A stretch of 38,159 nt of DNA from Anaeromyxobacter sp. GTDB taxonomy: Bacteria > Myxococcota > Myxococcia > Myxococcales > Anaeromyxobacteraceae. Both the position numbers and the translations under genes were made by a program. The stretch is taken from contig JANYBC010000127.1 in the NCBI GenBank assembly GCA_025360965.1, positions 1 through 38,159 of the forward strand, written 5' to 3'. The notes beneath the pieces are model-generated. The model searched no databases. It was not told the DNA's origin and worked only from the letters and a program-made list of their open reading frames with translations. Below, piece after piece: positions 25,301-30,962 of the stretch. The stretch's first letter is position 1, and each line of letters opens with the position of its first letter.

Positions 25301-26049
25301 AGCTCCCCTTCGGCGCGCTGGCGGAGCGGCTGCGCGACCGCGAGGCGCTGCTCCTGCCGCGGCCGGGCGAGCCGCCAGTCCGGGAGCGGACGCCGGCCAG
25401 GGCGCCGGTGGCGGAAGGGCGCGAGATCGACTTCACGGTGCGGCTCTCGGCCGACGGCGCGGCCGAGCTCGACGTGATCGAGCGCTTCCACGGCGCGGTC
25501 GGCGCCGAGATCAAGGACGCCTTCGCCCGCATGGACCGCTCGCGCCTCAAGGAGGTGGTCGAGTCGCTCTACGCCGGCGCGCTGACCGGCCTCGCCATCG
25601 CCGAGGTCTCGCTCGACGGCGTCGAGTCGGCGGAGGGGCCCATGGGCATCCGCTGGCGCGGGCGCGCGCCGTCGCTGGGGAGGGCCAGCGGCGAGGGGCT
25701 GCAGGTGGAGCGGGTCGGGCTGCCGCTCCAGCTCGCCAGCCGGCTGGCCACCGTGGCGGCGCGGGCCCAGCCGCTGCTGCTCCCGGAGGCGATCGGCCTG
25801 ACTGCGCGGGTCCGGCTGGTCCCGCCGGCCGGGCTGGCGGCGGCGCCGGGGCCGGAGCTGAAGCTCGCGTCGCCGTTCGGCGGCTACCATCGGCGCGAGT
25901 GGATCGAGGACGGGGCGCTGCGCTGGGAGGAGCGGGTGACGGTGCCGCTGGCCCGCATCTCGCCGGCAGACTTCCCGGCCTTCGCCGCCTTCGCCGCGGC
26001 CATCGACGAGGCCCAGACCCGGCCGGTGGTGCTGCGCCAGGCACCCTGA
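22327..26049 (+). CDS. Giant lipoprotein paralogue with DUF3857 and a Cys-less transglutaminase-like domain
   Basis: A 1,240-residue lipoprotein (lipobox LLLGAC, Cys 20) with the same domain order as its upstream neighbour: helical start, jelly-roll-like region at about 175-320 (WTLAGPFGAF, WRAWLDGAPLAERRSW, HQLLVKLGRE), TPR-like repeats at about 355-645, DUF3857 at about 670-840 (TERVHQVIRLLDQQAVDRYG, LEPGDYFELEYLR) and a transglutaminase-like region at about 875-990. Where the paralogue has GDCKDKA, this one has GRGNRLV (residues 928-934), so the catalytic Cys is replaced by Gly. The domain is likely structural or binding only. The GTGA overlap implies the two are made together and may form a complex. 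Confidence 0.83.
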   Translation: MSRRALALCAAAALLLLGACAGPAGLAGAGDAPSSATRRALDGWLGGRADPARAQLETLAAARPDDPWARLGAALLAERALQPERAVAHLAALVGANPDHPLALVALRSLARLSAEAPDQALAIEQALAGLRPRRPLQGLAAYRVRVARIVVAERRGDGERVAALRAENGTISRWTLAGPFGAFAPLDFERPFAPELGTLPASLEGPLLGPARPTHPLEVPSGELSLDGEPFDGAYHYLVADVEVLEGGPHLAMVRAEGSWRAWLDGAPLAERRSWTGTEPVQRFVAVDLARGPHQLLVKLGREAGPPSLLLGFSRLDGRPARLISSPRPPGPLLPVRAGPFPPAAWRPSELVAALLPGGRPEALLLGALDSVNDLETAKALVEEGLARSPGNAPLLALRGRLHWNDGSLDEQARRNLAEQAWRQALALDPGDGPARIELAQLLVATERAGDAERLLSELPAPLGERGPALVARAYVAQARGQSEAATALLERARAAGTPCGAAPLLIAQAVEREAAAREDALVLEGRGCPGGLERLAQQRLRRGDPAGALELLEPLRRWRPTEAPLGARVASARRASGDAAGAVALLRSLRESWPRDPWLARELADQRELGGDRAGARAAREEALRLDPADLATRRLLALEDGREALDDLASDSGPVLRDYRAGDPKETGSSVLVLDAAAVELHPGGASTERVHQVIRLLDQQAVDRYGEVIPPEGAQLLLLRTIKADGRVIEPDLGDAKGSHSLSNLEPGDYFELEYLRAERAPRPVPPLGTSPFYLAELGERVFASSYVVSAPRGFALQADSHRLEPPAAVVLEGDRQVVRVARREVAQLRAEPHSPPGPELLPFVQVGVGDGSEPVQAWRASGMIGLLRSTGELRAAAAAVRARCGAGARPEALARAAWEETRQRLTGAPDPQLAPASVILSRGRGNRLVLMAALLDALGVEARFALVNPFDANQEPYRFGREEAWPVLLLKVSLPGGAAWLAGNARQLPFGALAERLRDREALLLPRPGEPPVRERTPARAPVAEGREIDFTVRLSADGAAELDVIERFHGAVGAEIKDAFARMDRSRLKEVVESLYAGALTGLAIAEVSLDGVESAEGPMGIRWRGRAPSLGRASGEGLQVERVGLPLQLASRLATVAARAQPLLLPEAIGLTARVRLVPPAGLAAAPGPELKLASPFGGYHRREWIEDGALRWEERVTVPLARISPADFPAFAAFAAAIDEAQTRPVVLRQAP

Positions 26050-26083
26050 ACGGCCCTTCGGCCTCATCAAGCGCCGCCAGGCT

Positions 26084-26275
26084 GTGCGACTTCGAGTCCC
26101 GGACGGTGAGTGCGGCCCGCCCATCCACCTCTACAAGCCCTTCAAGAACGGGGCCTGCATGCAGTGCCACTCGACCACGGCCAAGAGCTACCTCGAGAAG
26201 CACGCCGACAACGTCGAGGAGATCCGGTCCGAGGCGGTCCGCTGCATACCCCGCCGGCGGAGTAGCCGGCGCTAG
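26084..26275 (+). pseudogene. Remnant of a c-type cytochrome gene
   Basis: A short frame downstream of the giant lipoprotein contains IHLYKPFKNGACMQCHSTTA, with a full haem-binding CMQCH, then KSYLEKHADNVEEIRSEAVRC. This looks like the C-terminal part of a multihaem cytochrome where the last C-x-x-C-H would start at RC but instead reads RCIPRRRSSRR. No signal peptide or ribosome site is found upstream: the only start is GTG 26084, 34 bases after the preceding stop. It may be a truncated gene, or the two could once have been joined. The stop overlaps the hemW stop region (CTAG), tail to tail. Confidence 0.5.
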
Positions 26276-27411
26276 ACGAAGAGCCGCTCCGCCACCGCGC
26301 TCTGCAGGTCGAGCCCGCGGCTGGTGAGCACCAACCGGTCGTCGCGCACCACCGCCAGCCGCCGCCGCAGCAGCGCCGACACCTCGCCGGCCTTGGAGCC
26401 GTCGAGCAGCGTCAGCGGGACGCCGCGCGCGGTGCGCAGGCCGAGCATGAGCCGCTCGTTCCGGTCGGCGATGGCGTCGAAGCGATCCTCCTCGCCGGTC
26501 GGGAGCCGCCCGGCCTCGACCGCCACGAGCCAGGCGTCGGCGTCGCGCAGGTTCTGCCAGCGCACCCCGCCCGCCTCGCCGCGCAGGCAGCCGGCCGCGC
26601 CGGCCCCGAGCCCCAGGTAGCTCTCCCCCTCCCAGTAGAGCCGGTTGTGGCGCGACTCGAAGCCGGGCCGGGCGAAGTTGGAGAGCTCGTAGCGGCGCAG
26701 CCCGAGCCGCCGCAGGGTGGCGCGGGCGGCGCGGGCCTGGGCCAGCGCCTCCTCGTCGCCGGGGAAGGCCAGCCGGCCGGTGCGGGCGGCGCGGGCCAGC
26801 GGCACCTCCTCGGCCATCACCTCCGGGTCGAGGGTGAGCGCGTAGGCCGAGACGTGGACGGCGCCGCAGGCCACGGCCCGGGCGGCGTCGGCGACGGCGA
26901 TGGCCACCGAGGAGCGGCGCCCGGCCTGGATCAGGTCCACGCTGACGTTGGGGATGACGCCGGCCGCGGTGGCGATGGCGCGGGCCGCGGTCTCGCCGTC
27001 GTGGCGGCGCCCCAGCTGCGCCAGCACGCCCGGGTCGAAGGACTGCACGCCGATCGAGACCCGGGTGACGCCGGCCTCGCGCCAGGCCAGCAGCCGCTCC
27101 CGGTCGCAGGACTCCGGGTTGGCCTCGATGGTCACCTCGGCGCCGGCGCGCAGGCCGAAGCCGCACCGCACCCCGGCCACCACCGTCGCCACCTCGGCGG
27201 GTGCCCAGCGAGATGGCGTGCCTCCGCCCAGGAAGAGGCTGACGCAGTCGAGCGGCCGGAAGGGCGCGCCCCGCAGGCCGAGCTCGGCCAGCACCGCCGC
27301 GGCGTAGCGGCCATCGGCCGGCACCGGCCGGGTGGTCACGGCGAAGTCGCAGTAGGGGCAGCGGTGGGCGCAGTAGGGGAAGTGGACGTAGACGCCGAAG
27401 GGGCGGGGCAT
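26272..27411 (-). CDS. hemW: HemW-type radical SAM protein (haem chaperone/coproporphyrinogen III oxidase-like)
   Basis: A 379-residue radical SAM protein. The N-terminus GVYVHFPYCAHRCPYCDF contains the C14-x3-C18-x2-C21 cluster motif, followed by FLGGGTPS, TIEANPES, and RVSIGVQSFDPGVLAQLGRRH, the usual HemW order, and a C-terminal HemN_C-like part (RRYELSNFARPGFESRHNRLYW). HemW proteins bind haem and are thought to deliver it to cytochromes, unlike the true oxidase HemN. The length is right for HemW. One oddity: after VDLI the usual GLPGQT-type motif is replaced by QAGRRSSVA (see findings). First gene downstream in a minus-strand run with two envelope genes. Confidence 0.9.
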   Translation of the reverse strand: MPRPFGVYVHFPYCAHRCPYCDFAVTTRPVPADGRYAAAVLAELGLRGAPFRPLDCVSLFLGGGTPSRWAPAEVATVVAGVRCGFGLRAGAEVTIEANPESCDRERLLAWREAGVTRVSIGVQSFDPGVLAQLGRRHDGETAARAIATAAGVIPNVSVDLIQAGRRSSVAIAVADAARAVACGAVHVSAYALTLDPEVMAEEVPLARAARTGRLAFPGDEEALAQARAARATLRRLGLRRYELSNFARPGFESRHNRLYWEGESYLGLGAGAAGCLRGEAGGVRWQNLRDADAWLVAVEAGRLPTGEEDRFDAIADRNERLMLGLRTARGVPLTLLDGSKAGEVSALLRRRLAVVRDDRLVLTSRGLDLQSAVAERLFV

Positions 27412-27429
27412 GGCGTGGCGGAGAGGCGG

Positions 27430-28371
27430 CTAGCGGAGCGGGGCCAGGTGGGAGGAGCGCAGCAGCACCGGCAGCACCTCGCCGCTCTCGACGATCGCCA
27501 TGTGGGCGTGCTGTGACTTCAGGTGAACCATGCGCGCCGAGCGGGCCGGGCCGTCGAGGCCGCCGTCGGGCGGCGGCACCACCGGGAGCGACAGGGCGCC
27601 GGGGACGCTGGCGGCCAGCGCCTCCGCCGCCGGGAGGGTCTCGTCCGAGACCAGCACCAGCCGGCGGGGCCGCGGCGCTCCGTGCCCGCCCGCGGCGCCG
27701 CCGCCGAGCAGCCAGCCGCGCAGCTGGGCCTCGCCCCGGTAGAGGCCGTCGAGCAGCAGGATCTCCTCCAGCTTCGGGTGCGAGAGCCAGGAGAGGATGG
27801 GGCGGAAGGCGCCGGAGTGGCCCATCACCACCACCGGCCCGGGCGGCGGCTTGAGGCCGATGCGCCGGAAGGTCTCCGAGAGCAGCTCCTCGAGGTCGGG
27901 CCAGACCCCCTCCTCGCCGTTCCAGGCGGGCGCCTCGGCGACGATGAAGAGGGCGTTGCGCCCCGAGGCGGCGAACTGATCGGCCAGCCGGTGGTCGGCC
28001 ACCGCCTGGTCGACGTTGGTGAAGTAGCCGTGCAGGTAGACGCAGGTGCCGGCGTCGCGGGCCCGGTAGGCGGCCGGGCGCCAGGCCCAGACCGTGCCGC
28101 GGGCCGTCCCGATCCGCCAGCTCACCCCGTCGGCGGCGGCGCCGGCCTCGACCTCGCCGACCCCGAGCAGCCTCACCGGCGTCTGCGACCATGGCGCCTG
28201 CGAGCGGTCCGGCGGCGCGAAGGGATCCTGGCTCTGTGGCGCCTGGTGCGGCAGGGGCGGCGCCGGTGCCGGCGCCCCGCCGATCGGGGGCGGGGAGCCC
28301 GGCCCCTGCGGTGCGGCGCAGGCGGCGCCGAGGAGTGCCAGCGCGAGCAGGTGCGCTCCAGGCCGGCGCAT
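27430..28371 (-). CDS. Lipoprotein with alpha/beta-hydrolase fold
   Basis: A 313-residue lipoprotein: signal ALALLGAAC gives the lipidated Cys at 18, then a Pro-rich linker (about 20-60). Residues about 95-300 look like an alpha/beta hydrolase: CVYLHGYFTNVD is the oxyanion-hole strand, VVVMGHSGAFRPI has the nucleophile elbow G184-H185-S186-G187, LEEILLLDGLY supplies a possible acid, and SQHAHMAIVESGEV a late His. Strictly the elbow is G-H-S-G-A rather than G-x-S-x-G. The substrate is unknown; a peptidase or esterase acting at the envelope is plausible. It is 6 bases after the upstream gene's stop and 18 before hemW, so a three-gene operon is likely. Confidence 0.75.
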   Translation of the reverse strand: MRRPGAHLLALALLGAACAAPQGPGSPPPIGGAPAPAPPLPHQAPQSQDPFAPPDRSQAPWSQTPVRLLGVGEVEAGAAADGVSWRIGTARGTVWAWRPAAYRARDAGTCVYLHGYFTNVDQAVADHRLADQFAASGRNALFIVAEAPAWNGEEGVWPDLEELLSETFRRIGLKPPPGPVVVMGHSGAFRPILSWLSHPKLEEILLLDGLYRGEAQLRGWLLGGGAAGGHGAPRPRRLVLVSDETLPAAEALAASVPGALSLPVVPPPDGGLDGPARSARMVHLKSQHAHMAIVESGEVLPVLLRSSHLAPLR

Positions 28372-28377
28372 GGCGCC

Positions 28378-29604
28378 CTACCTGGCGGCCTTCCGCGTCA
28401 CCAGCAGGTGGTAGCGGCCGGCCGGCTTGTCGCCGTCCTTCACGCCGTCGATGTAGCCGTAGCGGAACGGCAGCTTTCGCACCGGCTGCGAGCCCCAGAG
28501 CTCCTTGAACTCGGCGTTGATCGACTCGCTGGCCTCCAGGAAGGAGACCTCGAAGGAGCCGTAGGTCTCCTGCGTGAAGCCGGCCGGCGTGGCCCAGTGG
28601 GGCGGGATGCCGGTCGAATCGGAGATCATCAGCGTCATGTGGCCGAGCAGGTACTTGCGGACGCGGGAGAAGTCGTCGCGCCAGAGCAGGTAGGAGGCGG
28701 CCTTGGTCATGGCCGCGACCGTCCCCTTGGCCTCCAGCCAGGCGACGATCCCGGTCTTGGCGAGTGCGGCGTCGGAGAGATCCCAGGCGATGTGCCGGTG
28801 GACCCGCGCCGCGGTGGCCGGGTCTTCGCCCTTCTTCACGAAGGTGAGCTCCGAGTTGGAGAAGGCCATGGAAAAGTCGGGCTCGGTCCACTTGCCGCGC
28901 AGCAGCTTGGCCTCCTGCCCCTGCAGCGCCGCGATCTCGCCGGGGGTGAAGTAGTGGAGCGCACCGTTCTTCTCGATCTTGAAGTACCTGAGGCTGATCG
29001 GCTCGAAGCCGTGGATGGCGAGCGCGGTGAGGAAGAAGGCGAGCTGCCCGGGGATCTCGCCGCGCTGCCCCTTCATCAGGTTCTCGGTCTTGGAGTCGGA
29101 GGCGTAGAGCAGGCCGCTGGAGGTGGAGCGAATCAGCTCCAGCGAGTCGGCCAGCTGCTCCTTGCTGGTGATGGCGGAGAGGCGGCGCGGGTCGCCGGCG
29201 TGCTCCAGCGAGAGCGTGGTCAGGTCGCGGGCCTCGGGGTAGGTGGTGAGCGCGGAGACCAGATCGCCGCCGCCGAACGGGTAGACCACCGTGGTCGGGG
29301 TTCCGGCCGGGCGCAGCTTCGCCAGGAAAGGGGCCGCCAGCGGCAGGTAGCGGTCGCGGTAGGCGGCGATGGCCTTCGACTGCTTCTTGCAATAGGCGGC
29401 GACGGTCGCCTCGTCGAAGCCGTGGGGGAGGGCGTCGTCGCCCTGGCAGGTGACGGTCCGCATCAGGGCGCGGGCCTCGGCGATGAAGTCGGCGGGAGCG
29501 GCGGCGGCGGTCGCGGTGGAGGCGGTCGCGGTGAAGGCCTCGGGCGCGGCGGCGGCGAGGGCCAGGACGACCAAAGTAGTGAGCGCGGCGGTCATGGCGC
29601 TCAT
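28378..29604 (-). CDS. Conserved secreted protein of unknown function
   Basis: A 408-residue exported protein. I choose ATG 29604 (MSAMTAALTTLVVLALAAAAPEAF, a signal peptide) with ATG 29595 as an alternative; a GGGGG-rich stretch precedes the first. The mature part contains VVYPFGGGDLVSALTTYPEARDL (in pieces), LTTLSLEHAGDPRRL, and later FEPISLRYFKIEKNGALHYFTPGEI, then HMTLMISDSTGIPPHWATP and ETYGSFEVSFLEA. Related secreted proteins exist in other myxobacteria, to my memory, without assigned function. No catalytic motif is evident. It heads the minus-strand run and diverges from the permease gene, whose start is only 13 bases away, so each promoter must lie inside the other's coding sequence. 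Confidence 0.65.
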   Translation of the reverse strand: MSAMTAALTTLVVLALAAAAPEAFTATASTATAAAAPADFIAEARALMRTVTCQGDDALPHGFDEATVAAYCKKQSKAIAAYRDRYLPLAAPFLAKLRPAGTPTTVVYPFGGGDLVSALTTYPEARDLTTLSLEHAGDPRRLSAITSKEQLADSLELIRSTSSGLLYASDSKTENLMKGQRGEIPGQLAFFLTALAIHGFEPISLRYFKIEKNGALHYFTPGEIAALQGQEAKLLRGKWTEPDFSMAFSNSELTFVKKGEDPATAARVHRHIAWDLSDAALAKTGIVAWLEAKGTVAAMTKAASYLLWRDDFSRVRKYLLGHMTLMISDSTGIPPHWATPAGFTQETYGSFEVSFLEASESINAEFKELWGSQPVRKLPFRYGYIDGVKDGDKPAGRYHLLVTRKAAR

Positions 29605-29617
29605 GTACCATGCCCCC

Positions 29618-30934
29618 GTGCGCACTGCCTCCATCCCTCCCAAGCTCCACCTCGCCTCCGGCGTCGGCATGGTCGCCGCCAACATGATCGGCTCCGGCGT
29701 GTTCGTCTCGGCTGGATACATGGCCCTGGACATGGGGCCAGGGCAGATCCTGCTGGCCTGGGTCGCCGGGGCCGTGCTGGCCCTCTGCGGCGCGGTCGCC
29801 TACGGCGCGGTGGCCCGGCTGGTGCCGCGCTCGGGCGGCGAGTACCGCTACCTCTCCGAGCTGCTCCACCCGGCGGTCGGCTACCTGGGCGGCTGGGCCT
29901 CGCTGCTGGTCGGCTTCTCGGCGCCGCTGGCGTTGGACGCAGTGCTGGCAGGAGCTTTCGCCACGACCATCTTTCCATCGCTCCACCCGACGTGGGCCGC
30001 CGCCAGCATGGTGGTGCTGCTCACCGGCTTCCATGCGATCGGCTTCCGCTCGAGCGCCCGCACCCAGAACCTGCTCATCGTCGTGAAGGCCACGTTGCTC
30101 ATTGGCTTTGTTGGGGTCGGCCTCACACTCGGCTCCCACAGCTGGCCCACGTGGACGCCGCCCCACGCGCAAGCAGCCTTTCCCTTGAGCCCGTTCGCCA
30201 GCTCGCTCTTCTACATCGCGCTGGCCTTCTCCGGCTGGAACGCCGCCGTTTACGCCGCCGAGGAGTTCGAGAACCCCGCCCGCACCGTGCCGCGCGCCAT
30301 GATCATCGGCACCGTGCTGGTGGCCGCCCTCTACCTGCTGGTCAACTGGATCTTCGTCGCCAACCTCGATCCCGGAACCGCCTACTTCACGGTCAGCGAC
30401 GAGACTCGGAGGGTCACCCTGGGCCACGCCGTCATGGAGCGGCTGGTGGGCCCTACCGCAGCTGGCGCATGGTCGGCGGCCACCGTGCTGGTCTTCCTCT
30501 CGGCCATGTCGGCCATGACCTTCCTCGGGCCACGCGTCTACGCCGCCATGGCGGCCGACGGCTTCCTGCCGAAGTTCCTGCGCGCCAGCCCCGAGGGCCA
30601 TCCGCCGCGGTCGTCCCTCGTGCTGCAGGCCCTCATCACGCTGTTCTTCGTATTCGTGCAAGGGGTGCGCGAGACGCTCGTCCAGGTCGGGGCCATCCTG
30701 GTGCTCTTCGCGGCGCTGGTGGCGCTCGGCCTGGTGGTGGCGCGGGTCCGCGGCATGAAGCCGACCCCCTCGAAGCGCGCCGTGGTGGCGGCGGTCATCT
30801 ACGTGGTCTCGTCGGCCTGGATGTTCTGGAAGGGGTTCGGCGACCGGCCGCAGTCGTTGCTCTGGGTGGCCGGCGTGGCGGTGGTCTTGTTGGTCGCCTG
30901 GGCGCTGTCGCGGCGGCGGGGAGTTCAAGAGTAG
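29618..30934 (+). CDS. APC-superfamily amino acid permease
   Basis: A 438-residue inner-membrane transporter with about 12 hydrophobic segments. The first, ASGVGMVAANMIGSGVFVS, carries the GSGVF motif (residues 25-29) that binds the substrate carboxylate in APC transporters. A central SGWNAAVYAAEEFENPARTVPRAM (in pieces: AFSGWNAA, AAEEFENPARTVPRA) is the typical middle motif of the family. Several helices and a Pro/Lys-rich loop follow. The likely substrate is an amino acid or related metabolite; which one is unclear. GTG 29618 is chosen by comparison with the family; ATG 29603 is also possible. It converges on the pseudo-receiver gene with a 28-base gap. Confidence 0.9.
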   Translation: MRTASIPPKLHLASGVGMVAANMIGSGVFVSAGYMALDMGPGQILLAWVAGAVLALCGAVAYGAVARLVPRSGGEYRYLSELLHPAVGYLGGWASLLVGFSAPLALDAVLAGAFATTIFPSLHPTWAAASMVVLLTGFHAIGFRSSARTQNLLIVVKATLLIGFVGVGLTLGSHSWPTWTPPHAQAAFPLSPFASSLFYIALAFSGWNAAVYAAEEFENPARTVPRAMIIGTVLVAALYLLVNWIFVANLDPGTAYFTVSDETRRVTLGHAVMERLVGPTAAGAWSAATVLVFLSAMSAMTFLGPRVYAAMAADGFLPKFLRASPEGHPPRSSLVLQALITLFFVFVQGVRETLVQVGAILVLFAALVALGLVVARVRGMKPTPSKRAVVAAVIYVVSSAWMFWKGFGDRPQSLLWVAGVAVVLLVAWALSRRRGVQE

Positions 30935-30962
30935 GCCAGAGGCCGGCGCCAGCGCGACTGCC

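Noticed and set aside
26860-26940. A pair of compensating frameshifts in hemW that would explain the missing GLPGQT-type motif
   Set aside because: Neither alternative frame restores the motif convincingly, while the actual frame keeps correct length and resumes conserved sequence.
25547-30928. A 1,793-codon minus-strand open frame across several genes
   Set aside because: It crosses the antisense or wrong frame of the lipoprotein, hemW, hydrolase and permease genes, with Arg/Pro/Ala-rich low-complexity translation and no domain of its own.
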